A stretch of DNA of 64,000 bases from NCBI GenBank assembly GCA_947488435.1, contig CANKZG010000005.1, positions 1 through 64,000 on the forward strand, read 5' to 3'. Below are positions 26,622 to 36,997 of this stretch, piece after piece; positions within the stretch are counted from its first letter, which is position 1, and the number at the start of each line of letters is the position of its first letter. The DNA comes from an uncultured Flavobacteriaceae bacterium (lineage in GTDB: Bacteria > Bacteroidota > Bacteroidia > Flavobacteriales > Flavobacteriaceae). A model generated the notes under the pieces. It did no database searches. It had not been told where the DNA came from and was given only the letters and a program-made list of their open reading frames with translations. Both the position numbers and the translations under genes were made by a program.

Positions 26622-27049
26622 AAGTCAAATGTTTTTTATCATACCGCCATTATAGGGGGTTCAATAAAACAGGGATATCTCAAAGATAAGGCTTAAATCA
26701 ATGAGATAAAAAAACCTACTTTTTAAGGATTAAAGCATGGAATTAGTAAATTTCGTGCTATGTATAGGCCACTAAATTCCTTTAGAAGCTGAATTTTAAG
26801 TTACCAATAAATAGGATCACAAACCAAATGAATTTATGCATATTGATTGTTATTAAATCCGAACAAGGGGTTTGAAATCACATATTTATTTAAACAACAG
26901 AAACCGCAACACTGTAAGTATATATTCATTATTAATTCCAAACGTAATAGTATAAATTATATAAAAATGAATGATTGTTATACTTAATAGCAGTATAATC
27001 AATACCAGCAGATTTTGAAATGAATGCATGGATTCCATATGTATCTCGC
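26622..27049. other. Gene-free 428-base intergenic region
   Basis: No supported gene, RNA or terminator. It lies between the start of the propeller regulator and the end of the ABC/M1 gene, both leftward, and should hold the regulator's promoter, but I find no convincing TTG/TAnnTTTG pair. A 7-base inverted repeat TTATACT/AGTATAA (26978-26998) is the only structure noted and may be chance. Confidence 0.5.
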
Positions 27050-30000
27050 TTATTCCTGTTCGCTAAGAACTTTTATATTATCTGCATATCTTTTATCTAT
27101 AAAAATATGGCGCGGATCAATAGCAGCCTTAACTGGCAGTGTATCTAACTCAAAAGTGAATGTATTGGTAGACGTATTAATTTTAACTCGTTTTTGCTGG
27201 TATAATTCCGTTTCATCATTATCTAAAAAGAAACCAACATCAATCCAATCGTTCATAGTTACAACTGCCTCATTTCCTATACTATCAGCTTTTATTTTAT
27301 GACTCTCGATACCTAGAGTAATCGAGTACTTACCATTTTCTAGCTTTTTATAAGTAGCATTTGTTAAAAGATTGTCATAAAGTGTAATCTCTTTAAACCA
27401 ATCTTTTATTAAATAATTTAGCGAATCGGGAACTTGTGGTTCTAAAAAATCTTCTATAAAATTCAAAGAACTTGGATAAGGAGCTTTCTTATACCTATAA
27501 GCTTCTAAAAAACCTTTTAATGCTGTATTTACCCTTTCTTCTCCTATAAAATCTTGCAATCCATACAAAACAATACTTCCTTTTCCATAGCGCACATAAC
27601 GTTGGTTCTCCACCTTATACAGCGGCAGTTCTTTATCCAATTCAAGACTTCGTCCTCTCAAATACATATCATGATCATATTCTAGAAATTCTCTAATCTC
27701 CATTGGGGTTTTGGCAATACTCTTTAGTGTCATTAACGTAGAATACTCTGCCAAGCTTTCGCTTAGCATAGAATTCCCTTGCATATTGGCTCCAATGACC
27801 TGATGTGCCCACCATTGATGTGCCATTTCGTGTGCAATTACCGCATCTACGATGTTATTTTTTGTTTCGTCTTCTAGGTTCATTACAAAACCAGCTGCTT
27901 CGGAATATAGCATTGTTCCTGGAAAGGCTTGTCCTCCGAACCGCACATAACGAGGAACTTCTATGATACGACATTGCTTGTGATAATAGGGTCCAAAATG
28001 TGTTGTATAGTATTTTAATGCGCGCTCCACGGCATTTAGCATCATTGTTGTGTTTACAGCATGTTTTTTATCGTGATACACCTCAATATCAATACCTTTC
28101 CATTTTCGTTTGGCAACTTCGTATTCTCCTGAATTAAAGGTGTGGTAATTCAATGATGGGGTATCTGTTTTATAGCGGTAGTACGTTCTGCCTTCCTTTT
28201 CCCATTGTTTAACCAAAGATCCTGGAGCAATAGCGATTTGATCTGCAACCGTTGATACAATCGTTTCAACTTTAATAAAGTCTGAATTACCTCTACTTAT
28301 CGCATTTTCCAAATGATGCTTTGTTCCATTTTTAATTAATTTAGGAGTTTGTCTTCTTTCTGGTAAATCATATTCTTTTCGGGTGCTATTATTACCTATT
28401 TCTAAACGACTGTTGTATCCTACATGAGGCATAACACTCCTATAATTAATCATAGTTCCATTGCCAACTATGTCCGTATTTCCCCTGGTATTTTGAAATC
28501 CCTCAGTACGATATTTAGCTTCTATTTCTACCTTCATTGAAGCTCCTGATTGCAATGGATTTTTTAGATCATAACTATAATATCCCAGTGGTTCATTTGC
28601 TTCGATTAATTTTGAATTCGGAACCTTAAATTCCGTATCCCAAAATGGTTCATTTACCGTAAAGTGAAGGGTATTTATAACTTCAACATTTTCATTTGTT
28701 AATGTTAATACAGTTCTTGCATCCACATTTTGTTTTGCAGGGAAAATATCAATATAATACGTAACAGCGGTAATTTTTGGTGAAGGTAAAAGTTCGTGTT
28801 TTTTATACTTTTTCTCATAATCTGCCCTAAGTTGTTGTACTGTTTTATTGGAAAAACCAGGGTTCAATATTTGCGTATTATAATACACATACCCTCCTAC
28901 TGCTGTCCATACTATAATTAAGGCAATAATACCACCACTATAACTTTTAGGGATTTGTTTTTTTGCAATTTTAAATCGCTTAAACAGCGAATTTTTAACT
29001 CCACGATTCCATAAATACCCAGCAACGAGCAAACACAATATTGAAAACAAGATCCAATAGTTATTAAACCATAGCGCTCCTTTTAATCCTGGTCCGAAAC
29101 CGTTTAGGTCGGAATATTGTATTGAAGGTGCTCCGGCAATATGCAACATATTCGAAGATATATCTAGCCCAGTTAAAATTAATCCTGAAACAAAAAGAAC
29201 AAGAATAGATACAAAATATGCGATATACTTTTGATTTAAAAGCACCTGAATCAGAATCATAATTCCTCCAAAAATCACGTATTTCGGGAAACCGTCGTAT
29301 AAAAAATCTAAGAAATACACCTCTAATTCTATCTGCGTAAAACCACTAAGCAATTGAAATATGATTCCAATACCTATCAATACCAAATGTAAAATTGAAA
29401 CTGTTCCTACTAGAGATAAAGCCTTTGCAATCATAGAAATAAAAGACGTATGCGCCGTCGCATCTATAACCTCGTTAATTTTGTTATCTCTATCTCTCCA
29501 GATAAGTTCGCCACTAAAAAAAATGAGTATAATAAATGAAAAAAGGTTTTTATTTGCATTTATACGATCAACAATTCTATAGGTCAATGGGTAGGATTGC
29601 AGTCCAAGTGTTTCAAATCCAAGACTAAGGCTTGTTATTAAAATAATAAAACAGAAAATAAGTAAAATTTTAAAAGTTACACTCTTTATAATATTTAAGA
29701 AATTAATCAAAAAGAAGCTTTTAAACTGAAGCCAAGAAGTACTGCTAGTAAAGACAATCCTAAGCGCGGGTAAAGCAAAAATTGGTTCACTGTTTGTTCC
29801 TTGTTTTTTTTCTTTTTTTCGCTTCTCATTTTTGCTTGCAAAGGAAAAGGAACGATATGACATTAGTAAAGCCACTGCTCCTAAAGTCATCCATAAAAGC
29901 CTATTCTTTAGTATTAGTCCTGTAAATGTTGGGTAAACAGTGTTCTTCTGAAGCGCCGTATAATATTGTGTTTCAACATTGTACAGGTTTGTACCAAAAA

Positions 30001-30628
30001 CATCCATAAAAGCTGCATACGTTTGAGTACTAAGATCAGACATGAGTATTGACGATACTATAAAAATCGAAATAATCCCCAATACTCCTAAAAATGAGGT
30101 AACTGTATTTTTCCATTTACTGGCAATGGAATAAAGGATACTTCCAGTAATAAATGCATTTGGAAGAATGAAAATAAAGTAGTTATTGATATATGTTTGA
30201 ACAGAAAATGGTCCAAAATTTTCGGCATCTACCCATCCAAAAATTGGAGCCAACAAACTTCCTAAAACTAAGCCCACATATGCTCCAAAAAATGGAAATG
30301 TAGAAAGCAGTAGTACCGCAAAAAACCGTCCAAAAAAATAGCCGTGTTTATGCAAAGGGGTAGAAAAAAGAATCTCATTAAATTGATTTTTATAATCTCT
30401 CAGTGCTGCGTTATTAAAGAAATGCACCATTATAATAAGACTCATAAATATCAATTGCAATATTTGACGTGTAATAGTAAAAGGTGCGTTACGATAAATT
30501 AAACCCGCTGTTGCATTCTGATTGGCAAGGGTAAAAAACTCCAATAATGCAAAGATTATTATATAAATGTATATGGCTGGTTGTTTTAGCACATACTTAA
30601 ATTCTGAAACAAAAAATGTTTTAAACAT
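27050..30628 (-). CDS. ABC-2 permease fused to an M1-type aminopeptidase domain
   Basis: A 1192-residue fusion. The N-terminal half (about 1-575) is an ABC-2-type permease with about 12 membrane helices in two sets. The C-terminal half (about 600-1192) is an M1-like metallopeptidase: a beta-domain, the segment GGQAFPGTMLYSEAAGF in the place of the substrate motif, and the zinc site HEMAH (H933, E934, H937) with a glutamate at E957 in SESLAEYS. The peptidase domain follows the last helix and should face the periplasm. This architecture occurs in Bacteroidota; its substrate is not known. It is translated 17 bases after the ATPase gene and must pair with it. Confidence 0.92.
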   Translation of the reverse strand: MFKTFFVSEFKYVLKQPAIYIYIIIFALLEFFTLANQNATAGLIYRNAPFTITRQILQLIFMSLIIMVHFFNNAALRDYKNQFNEILFSTPLHKHGYFFGRFFAVLLLSTFPFFGAYVGLVLGSLLAPIFGWVDAENFGPFSVQTYINNYFIFILPNAFITGSILYSIASKWKNTVTSFLGVLGIISIFIVSSILMSDLSTQTYAAFMDVFGTNLYNVETQYYTALQKNTVYPTFTGLILKNRLLWMTLGAVALLMSYRSFSFASKNEKRKKEKKQGTNSEPIFALPALRIVFTSSTSWLQFKSFFLINFLNIIKSVTFKILLIFCFIILITSLSLGFETLGLQSYPLTYRIVDRINANKNLFSFIILIFFSGELIWRDRDNKINEVIDATAHTSFISMIAKALSLVGTVSILHLVLIGIGIIFQLLSGFTQIELEVYFLDFLYDGFPKYVIFGGIMILIQVLLNQKYIAYFVSILVLFVSGLILTGLDISSNMLHIAGAPSIQYSDLNGFGPGLKGALWFNNYWILFSILCLLVAGYLWNRGVKNSLFKRFKIAKKQIPKSYSGGIIALIIVWTAVGGYVYYNTQILNPGFSNKTVQQLRADYEKKYKKHELLPSPKITAVTYYIDIFPAKQNVDARTVLTLTNENVEVINTLHFTVNEPFWDTEFKVPNSKLIEANEPLGYYSYDLKNPLQSGASMKVEIEAKYRTEGFQNTRGNTDIVGNGTMINYRSVMPHVGYNSRLEIGNNSTRKEYDLPERRQTPKLIKNGTKHHLENAISRGNSDFIKVETIVSTVADQIAIAPGSLVKQWEKEGRTYYRYKTDTPSLNYHTFNSGEYEVAKRKWKGIDIEVYHDKKHAVNTTMMLNAVERALKYYTTHFGPYYHKQCRIIEVPRYVRFGGQAFPGTMLYSEAAGFVMNLEDETKNNIVDAVIAHEMAHQWWAHQVIGANMQGNSMLSESLAEYSTLMTLKSIAKTPMEIREFLEYDHDMYLRGRSLELDKELPLYKVENQRYVRYGKGSIVLYGLQDFIGEERVNTALKGFLEAYRYKKAPYPSSLNFIEDFLEPQVPDSLNYLIKDWFKEITLYDNLLTNATYKKLENGKYSITLGIESHKIKADSIGNEAVVTMNDWIDVGFFLDNDETELYQQKRVKINTSTNTFTFELDTLPVKAAIDPRHIFIDKRYADNIKVLSEQE

Positions 30629-30645
30629 GATATTGCTAATTGAGG

Positions 30646-31530
30646 TTAAACGAGCACGTTTGATGTATTAATTTTTGAAAAAAAGACGTCTTCTAAATTG
30701 GGAGGCACCTGTTCAAAACCATTTTCAGGGTGATGGTCGCTATACACATGTATATGAGGTTGTCCTGCAACCATTTTATTGGAGATAACTTTATATTCCT
30801 CAGCATACTGTTTTAGTTCTTCTCTAGTCACAATTTTTTGATATACTTTTCCTTTTAGGTCATCCATGGCACTTTGCGGTTCTCCATGATAGACCACTTC
30901 GCCGAGATTCATTATCGCCATCTTCGTACATAATTCGCGAACATCATCTACAATATGAGTAGATAAGATTACAATCACATCGCTACTTACATCAGCCAGC
31001 AGGTTATAAAAACGGTTGCGCTCTCCTGGATCTAACCCAGCAGTAGGTTCGTCCACAATGATTAACTTTGGATTACCAATTATAGCTTGGGCTATTCCTA
31101 TTCGTTGTTTCATTCCCCCAGAAAAACCTTTTACATTTTTGTTGCGCTTATCGTATAAATTAACCTTATCCAGTAGGTACTTTACCAATTCTTTTCGCTC
31201 TTTAGAATGCACAACTCCCTTCAGTATTGCAAGATGTGTTAATAGTTGCTCTGCCGTGATGCGCGGGTACACCCCAAATTCTTGAGGCAGGTAACCTAGT
31301 ACTTTTCGCAATTCCGTGGGTTGATTAATAATATCTATATCATCTAATGTAGCACTTCCCGAATCTGCTTCCTGAAGGGTAGCTAGTGTTCTCATAAGTG
31401 ATGATTTCCCAGCGCCATTGGGTCCTAAAAGGCCAAACATTCCGTTCTCAAGTTCTATACTTACATTGACCAAAGCCTTTACCCCATTGGCATATGTTTT
31501 GGATAGATTCGTTATTTTAAGTGTGCTCAT
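30646..31530 (-). CDS. ABC transporter ATP-binding protein
   Basis: The 294-residue ATPase partner of the permease/peptidase fusion. Walker A is GPNGAGKSSL, the Q-loop is near LGYLPQEFGV, the signature is GFSGGMKQRIG, Walker B is KLIIVDEPTAGLD and the H-loop is LSTHIVDD. The C-terminal extension after the ATPase core (about 220-294) is typical of ABC-2 export ATPases. The start is ATG 31530 (MSTLKITNLSKTYANG); a longer in-frame reading to 31557 adds nine residues without family support. Confidence 0.93.
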   Translation of the reverse strand: MSTLKITNLSKTYANGVKALVNVSIELENGMFGLLGPNGAGKSSLMRTLATLQEADSGSATLDDIDIINQPTELRKVLGYLPQEFGVYPRITAEQLLTHLAILKGVVHSKERKELVKYLLDKVNLYDKRNKNVKGFSGGMKQRIGIAQAIIGNPKLIIVDEPTAGLDPGERNRFYNLLADVSSDVIVILSTHIVDDVRELCTKMAIMNLGEVVYHGEPQSAMDDLKGKVYQKIVTREELKQYAEEYKVISNKMVAGQPHIHVYSDHHPENGFEQVPPNLEDVFFSKINTSNVLV

Positions 31531-31763
31531 TGATTGATTTTTTAGGTTGTTTCTCACAACTTGACGAGCTAGGAATAGGTTTGTTACGGCGCTATCGCGC
31601 TAAAGTTATGTATTAGGCAAACTGTGGTATGAAGCCTATGATATTTGTGAAATTATGTTTCTTAGTTTTTTTGATTTTAGTTACATAATCAAAAAAATAT
31701 GATAAGAAACGTGTGATTTATATACTTAGTTGCGGAAAAAAGTAAAAAGGCTAGTATTCTAAA

Positions 31764-31801
31764 TTAGGTTACTTCGGTTTATAAAAACCGAAGTAACCTA
31801 A
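31764..31801. repeat. Perfect 17-base-pair inverted repeat
   Basis: TTAGGTTACTTCGGTTT (31764-31780) and its exact complement (31785-31801) are separated by ATAA. No T-tract follows on either strand, so it is not a standard intrinsic terminator. It lies in the 389-base gap between the ABC ATPase start and the end of the upstream DUF885 gene; the rest of that gap shows no gene. Confidence 0.75.
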
Positions 31802-31919
31802 TATGAACTTTTGTTTTTTAAAATTACGGAATGAACAGAACTCAGATATTTAATCTCTGAATTACTACTTGATTTTAAAAATTGATGATACGATCAGATT
31901 ATTAGGATCATATTACAAA

Positions 31920-33566
31920 TCATCTTTTTAACTGTTCATCGACTCCAGTCATTTCCCAATGTCCAAGTGCAATCGGAATATTACCCATTGCATTTAATTG
32001 ATCCAAAAAATCTTTTAAACGAAAATGTTCCCCTCTTGCTTCTTTTAAGCGTGCAAAGTCTGCTAAAGCCGCTTCTAAAAGATATTTTCCTGTGATATAA
32101 CTTGTACCATAGCCCGGTTGGCGCAGGTATAAATGCTGTTCAAAAATTAAAAGTTCCTTTTCGGTTTTCATCCAACCTCTTGGTGTATATTCGGAATGTA
32201 TACCACCAGCAGCTTCCATAGTCATTTCATTAGCATGCGCATATAGTGATCCTAGTCCTCTAGCGGCCCTTTGTGCAATCATAATATATACGATCTCACG
32301 AACTCTCGGATCTTCATCATAGAGTCCGGCATCCATGAACATTTCTTCAACAGCGGTTGCGGTTCCTTCATTTCTAGAATCAAATATGTTATACAACAGT
32401 GGTCCTTTTCTAATTTCACTTTGATGTGGTTCTATATCCATTCGTGCCAATTCAAACCAATGGTAAAAATGAGAATATAAGGGGCGTGGATCATAATGCG
32501 CTCCAATAAGGAAAAAGTTACGCCGTTCTTCAGGTACATATTGCCCCAAGTGCGCTCTCAAAGCAGGTTCAAAATAATCTTTAACACTCACAATTTCGTT
32601 TGTATCTAAAAAATTCATGAGACTCTTTGTACTGCGTTCAGCCAGTATTTCATAGGCTTCCGGGGAGCCTACCGCATTAAGTTCAGGGAGATCACGATTG
32701 CGATGTTCTTCCAATTTTAAGGCCGTCCAAGCCCGAGCCAATTCTCTTTTCAACAGCATAACTTCATCCTCCCAACTTAGTGGTATCAAATGCACATTTT
32801 GGAGATACCAAGTATAATTTTCCTTCCCAATTCCTGAAGGCCCAGTTTTAGTTTCTCCCTGTTCCTCTAGCCAATCTACGAGATCATCTGTAGCATCAAT
32901 AGCTTGATCAATACGATCAATCAAATCCGGAGAATCCTTAATTCCTTCCCAAGTTTTTATATTTTTAAGATTAACAGACTGTGTTCTTATATCCCGAATA
33001 CCGGTTATCCAAAGATCTCTCGCATTTCCCGATAAATTTTGCTTGGCTTGTTGATTAAGAATCGGGATAACACTTAATTCCTTTTTTAATTTTTCTTTAG
33101 CTTCATTACTTAAAGGAAAATCATAAGTCCATAATTCAATAGTAGCATGGTTTGTTGGTCCTTCATGGGCGGGAACATCGCTTTGAGCCATCCATAATGA
33201 CTTATAATATGCAGGATCTCTGCTCCACGGTTGCAAAATTCGATGATTGAAGTCATAACCATTCATTTCCGCACGCACGATATGCCAATCTACTTGTTGT
33301 GCTATGGACCAACCTATTGTATCCATTGCTAACAACCTATCCTGAAGCGTCTTAAATATAGGGAAGCGTTTTTTAAACGTTGCTTCGGTATAATCCGGTA
33401 CTCCATCTAATTTTGGTGGATTCTCAAATACTCTCCACGCTTTAAATAGATGAACAAGGTCTTCATAATCTGAAGTTATAGGAACTTCTTGTGATTCGGG
33501 AGCTGTTTTACAAGATGCTAAACAAAAAAAGATAATACTAACGAAGGTATGGAGAGGATAACGCAT
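31920..33566 (-). CDS. DUF885-family lipoprotein
   Basis: A 548-residue lipoprotein: signal [19 protein letters not shown] with the lipid cysteine at about residue 19. The C-terminal part matches DUF885 ([18 protein letters not shown], then [16 protein letters not shown] and ALGHWEM near the end). DUF885 proteins resemble zinc peptidases and normally carry an HExxxGH-type motif before the region seen here; in this protein the corresponding stretch ([18 protein letters not shown]) has no such motif, so catalysis is doubtful. The start is ATG 33566 because a longer reading to 33587 would place seven residues before the signal peptide. No partner gene is evident. Confidence 0.83.
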   Translation of the reverse strand: MRYPLHTFVSIIFFCLASCKTAPESQEVPITSDYEDLVHLFKAWRVFENPPKLDGVPDYTEATFKKRFPIFKTLQDRLLAMDTIGWSIAQQVDWHIVRAEMNGYDFNHRILQPWSRDPAYYKSLWMAQSDVPAHEGPTNHATIELWTYDFPLSNEAKEKLKKELSVIPILNQQAKQNLSGNARDLWITGIRDIRTQSVNLKNIKTWEGIKDSPDLIDRIDQAIDATDDLVDWLEEQGETKTGPSGIGKENYTWYLQNVHLIPLSWEDEVMLLKRELARAWTALKLEEHRNRDLPELNAVGSPEAYEILAERSTKSLMNFLDTNEIVSVKDYFEPALRAHLGQYVPEERRNFFLIGAHYDPRPLYSHFYHWFELARMDIEPHQSEIRKGPLLYNIFDSRNEGTATAVEEMFMDAGLYDEDPRVREIVYIMIAQRAARGLGSLYAHANEMTMEAAGGIHSEYTPRGWMKTEKELLIFEQHLYLRQPGYGTSYITGKYLLEAALADFARLKEARGEHFRLKDFLDQLNAMGNIPIALGHWEMTGVDEQLKR

Positions 33567-33743
33567 GATATCTGGGTTTAGGCACAATATACTAATTCTA
33601 AAAGAATGGGAAAGCCACCTATAATTTTAAAAAGTAACCTCAATGCATACAACTTATTTTAGTGTTCTCCATTCCAAACTCGCATCTTATCTGATGTTTT
33701 ACCATATTAAACACTCAAAAATCTTGAACAATTTCTAGGCATC

Positions 33744-34622
33744 TCATCGGTACCCTTTTTTGAATTGAATCGGAGTAGTTTTGGTTTTAAGTTTAAACAA
33801 TTTGGAGAAATAAGCATAATCTTCATAACCTAAAATTTCAGCAATTGCTGTTAAGGAATTTTCAGAATGTACAATGAGTCGTTTTGCTTCTAACAAAACA
33901 CGTTCTGTTATTAATTCTGTAGTAGTCTTATTTAAGGTAGCTCTTGTAATTCTATTTAAATGTTTAGCTGTTATGTTCAGTTTGTTTGCATAAAATCTCG
34001 CTGATTTTTCCGTTTTATAAAAAGTTTCAACAAAGGTTTCAAGTGCTTCCAAAGTCTTTAGATAGGTCGAAGAAGTTATTTCATTGGCAATGGGATCCAT
34101 ATCGACATAAACTCGTGTTAACTCTACATATACTATGTTAACTAAACTGGCCAATTTTTGTTTTCTTAGTGCCTTTTGCTGATGATATTCTGTATTCATA
34201 GTCCTAAAAAAAGTTACAATATCATCACATCCATCTTTAGATAGCGTTAGTGTTGGCGGATTTTTAAAGGAATAATAAAAAGGAAATTGCGTAAGTTTTA
34301 TGTTCACAAAGTAAAATTCATAAAAAGATGCCGTATGAAAAAAAATGTATCCTTTAACAGGGCCATCAAATTTCCAATAATGTGTTTGTCCTGGTCTTAA
34401 AAAAAATACACTTCCCGATTGAATAGCATAGCTGTTAAAATCTATTTCGTGGATACCTGAACCTTCAATAAATAGCACACAAAGAAAAAAATTGTGTCGA
34501 TGAGGTTTATGAATAATCTGTTTGTTTCTTTCGAGATGTTTGTCTAGAGCATTGCTATAAAAATCTTCCAGTGGCTCTTTCTGCTCAAATTGATCAATTT
34601 TTAGAATAGGTATTCTTTTCAT
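33744..34622 (-). CDS. AraC-family transcriptional regulator
   Basis: A 292-residue one-component regulator: N-terminal cupin-type sensor (HKPHRHNFFLCVLF, SGSVFFLRPGQTHYW) and a C-terminal double helix-turn-helix (about 195-292; ITAKHLNRITRATLNKT and IAEILGYEDYAYFSKLFK). The ligand is unknown. It is transcribed away from the DUF983 gene, and an inverted repeat of TAATTTT-TCCTAT arms lies in the shared upstream region, a candidate binding site. Confidence 0.9.
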   Translation of the reverse strand: MKRIPILKIDQFEQKEPLEDFYSNALDKHLERNKQIIHKPHRHNFFLCVLFIEGSGIHEIDFNSYAIQSGSVFFLRPGQTHYWKFDGPVKGYIFFHTASFYEFYFVNIKLTQFPFYYSFKNPPTLTLSKDGCDDIVTFFRTMNTEYHQQKALRKQKLASLVNIVYVELTRVYVDMDPIANEITSSTYLKTLEALETFVETFYKTEKSARFYANKLNITAKHLNRITRATLNKTTTELITERVLLEAKRLIVHSENSLTAIAEILGYEDYAYFSKLFKLKTKTTPIQFKKGYR

Positions 34623-34652
34623 AAATATTACAATGTCCTAAAATTACAAATA

Positions 34653-34706
34653 ATAGGATTAAAATTATAAAACAAATAAGCGTTAAAAACTTTAATTTTG
34701 TCCTAT
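34653..34706. promoter_or_regulatory. Inverted repeat between divergent araC-type and DUF983 genes
   Basis: ATAGGATTAAAATTA (34653-34667) and TAATTTTGTCCTAT (34693-34706) are complementary apart from one inserted base, with a 25-base spacer. The right arm contains a TAnnTTTG box (TAATTTTG, 34693-34700) reading rightward toward the DUF983 gene. A role as AraC-type operator is inference. Confidence 0.35.
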
Positions 34707-34838
34707 ATCTATATTAAAAAATTAAGATTTAACTTTAAAAACAGGTATTTAGATAATTAAATCAGTTTATTCCATATTGACACTTGTAGTAATTAAGGGG
34801 TAAAAAAAACAAATTATATAAACAAAAAATTACGTACT

Positions 34839-35231
34839 ATGAAATTTTTCAAAGGGACAAAAATGTATAGTATTTTGAGGGGTAGTTGTCCGGTTTGTCA
34901 CAATGAAAGTATGTACACCAATACCAACCCTTATTATTTACCCGAAACGCTAAAAATGGAAGAAAAATGCAGTCATTGTAGTACAAAATATAAAATAGAA
35001 CCTTCCTTTTTCTACGGAGCTATGTACGTAAGTTATCCCGTAGGGCTTTTATTTGCTGGTATTGCCTTTGCACTTTCTTATCTTGTTTTTAATTTAGACC
35101 TGATTACAACCTATATGATTATTGTTGCGGTTATGGTAGTTTCTTTACCTATTATCCTTAGAATTTCACGAAATATCTGGATCAATTTTTTTATGAGTTA
35201 CGGGAAAGTCGATCTTAAAAAAAACGCGTAA
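34839..35231 (+). CDS. DUF983-family membrane protein
   Basis: A 130-residue protein with an N-terminal zinc-ribbon-like part (CPVCHNES and CSHCSTKY, two CxxC pairs) followed by two membrane helices (about 65-85 and 90-110) and a basic tail. This matches DUF983, common in Bacteroidota and alphaproteobacteria and of unknown function. The ATG follows an AT-rich leader; the N-terminus MKFFKGTKMYSILRG is family-like. Confidence 0.88.
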   Translation: MKFFKGTKMYSILRGSCPVCHNESMYTNTNPYYLPETLKMEEKCSHCSTKYKIEPSFFYGAMYVSYPVGLLFAGIAFALSYLVFNLDLITTYMIIVAVMVVSLPIILRISRNIWINFFMSYGKVDLKKNA

Positions 35232-35310
35232 TACATACATTCAAAATTAAATCTACATAGATGAATCATCATGATTCCTTTTACTAGGGTTACTATTTTT
35301 GTTTTTCGGT

Positions 35311-35868
35311 CTAGGCTTTAGGCTTTTTTCGTTTTCGTAATACTAAACCAATAATCAATGTGCAGATTAAGCCAAAAACAAAATTACCAATAACACTTCC
35401 CGATAAAGCATTCCATAAATTTCCATTTGTCTGCTCATGATTTTCTAATTGCTCCTCACTATAATCCAAAGCTTCTGTCAATTCTTTAAAAATCTGTTCT
35501 CTGTTTATATCATAGAATTTAGCGCTAAATTCAGGTTCTATTACCAATCGAAAAATTATGTTATAACCAACCACTACAATGGAAGCTATAAGAATAACCC
35601 AAAGTGCTAATTTAATCGCTTCTCCTAGTTTTAGATTCCCTGCATTGACTTTCTTATATTTATAAATAGCTATAAAAAGAATAGCAGGTAAAAGAAAAAT
35701 TCTCGCTTGACTATATGCTTCTCCAATACCTTCTCCATAATAATTATAGTCTAAATGTAGGTCGAATAACAAAAGTATTATATTATATAGCGTAGGAATA
35801 GCAGCTATAATAAGACCATAGCTTAAAGCAAATCGATAGTATGCTACTTTTTGTGTGTTGGATTCCAT
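35311..35868 (-). CDS. DUF4199-family membrane protein
   Basis: A 185-residue protein with four membrane helices (about 12-32, 55-70, 86-106 and 157-177) and a soluble, acidic loop between helices 3 and 4 (INREQIFKELTEALDYSEEQ). The layout fits DUF4199, a Bacteroidota family without known function. It lies 10 bases after the alpha/beta hydrolase gene, so the two form an operon. Confidence 0.82.
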   Translation of the reverse strand: MESNTQKVAYYRFALSYGLIIAAIPTLYNIILLLFDLHLDYNYYGEGIGEAYSQARIFLLPAILFIAIYKYKKVNAGNLKLGEAIKLALWVILIASIVVVGYNIIFRLVIEPEFSAKFYDINREQIFKELTEALDYSEEQLENHEQTNGNLWNALSGSVIGNFVFGLICTLIIGLVLRKRKKPKA

Positions 35869-35878
35869 TTTGTAATAA

Positions 35879-36997
35879 TTACCTTATTTTATTTAAAAAA
35901 GATTCTACCGCCGCCCAGTACTCCTCTGCATAAGGCTGTCCGTTCCAAAGTACACTCGAGCCATGATCTCCTTCACTTTTAGGTATAAAATGAATAACAT
36001 GATTTTTTGAAGGAACAGCCCTGAGTATTGCTTCAACTCGAGGAACCTCTTCTTTTGAGGAAGTCATGAAGACAGGTTTATTAAATTTTGATAAAATATT
36101 GGACAAATCCGGAATAAGTCCGCTAAAGCTAATCGCCGCATTTACTTTTTCATTTTTTGCCGCAATGGATATGGCATAGTTTGCAGAATATGAGCTTCCC
36201 CAGAGTGTAACCTCTGTATCGTATTTTTTATGCAAAAAATTAACCGCTGCTTTTATTTCTTCTTTTACTCTATCCATTGTAGCCTTCTGGTTTGATGCGG
36301 CGGCATCAGTTTTTCCTATATCAACAGTTTCGTTATTATGTGCTGCAAACGTTCCTCCACCTGTTAAATCTACAGCTAAAGCATTGAATCCTAAAGCATT
36401 CAACTTCGGAGCAATGTCCGCATACTCATACTTGTTATACCCAAACTGATGGCATAATAAAATAACAGGTTTGTTATTTCCAATATCATATAACTCCCCT
36501 ACAACACTTCTATCATCTGAGGTTTTGAATACTATTTTCTTGGCGGGGAATTTTTTAGTAAACTCGTCTGCAATAGGTTGCTCAGCATCTTTACCCAGCT
36601 TACGTTCTTGAGCTTCGCGAATAAGATCTTCCACGATTTTAATTCGTGTAATTTTTCCTTCCGAATCAAATAGTATTGCAGATGTTCTATCTGTTATTTT
36701 CGGATCTACAAAATCATACGCAACTATAATTTCATCAGTTTTACTTTCCTTCAGCTCAATCGTATTTATCTCCTTAAAAATATCTGTAAAAACACGCTCT
36801 AAAAGAGCGGAAGACAAGCGTTCCTTTGGAAGATAGGGAGGAAATTCAAGCGTTGAACTAATAAAAGGTGTTAGCGCTGTTCCACTTTTAGCAGCAACAG
36901 ATTTTTTAAGAGCTTCAAATTGCGCGGTATAATCTTGCGCACATAGGACTACGGGAAGTATCAAAAAAATAGACCATACGATTTGCAGTAGTTTCAT
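35879..36997 (-). CDS. Exported alpha/beta hydrolase
   Basis: A 372-residue protein with a signal peptide (IVWSIFLILPVVLCAQ), an N-terminal alpha/beta domain of about 110 residues resembling DUF3887-type modules, and a C-terminal alpha/beta hydrolase. Seen: VILLCHQFGYNKYEY (oxyanion region), the nucleophile elbow LWGSSYSANYA with the serine in GSSYS, and a late histidine in EGDHGSSVLW. This resembles dienelactone-hydrolase-like enzymes. Substrate unknown. First gene of a pair with a DUF4199 protein. Confidence 0.85.
   Translation of the reverse strand: MKLLQIVWSIFLILPVVLCAQDYTAQFEALKKSVAAKSGTALTPFISSTLEFPPYLPKERLSSALLERVFTDIFKEINTIELKESKTDEIIVAYDFVDPKITDRTSAILFDSEGKITRIKIVEDLIREAQERKLGKDAEQPIADEFTKKFPAKKIVFKTSDDRSVVGELYDIGNNKPVILLCHQFGYNKYEYADIAPKLNALGFNALAVDLTGGGTFAAHNNETVDIGKTDAAASNQKATMDRVKEEIKAAVNFLHKKYDTEVTLWGSSYSANYAISIAAKNEKVNAAISFSGLIPDLSNILSKFNKPVFMTSSKEEVPRVEAILRAVPSKNHVIHFIPKSEGDHGSSVLWNGQPYAEEYWAAVESFLNKIR

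Noticed and set aside
31764-31801. The 17-bp hairpin as an intrinsic terminator
   Set aside because: No T-run follows the stem on either strand, so it is listed only as a repeat.
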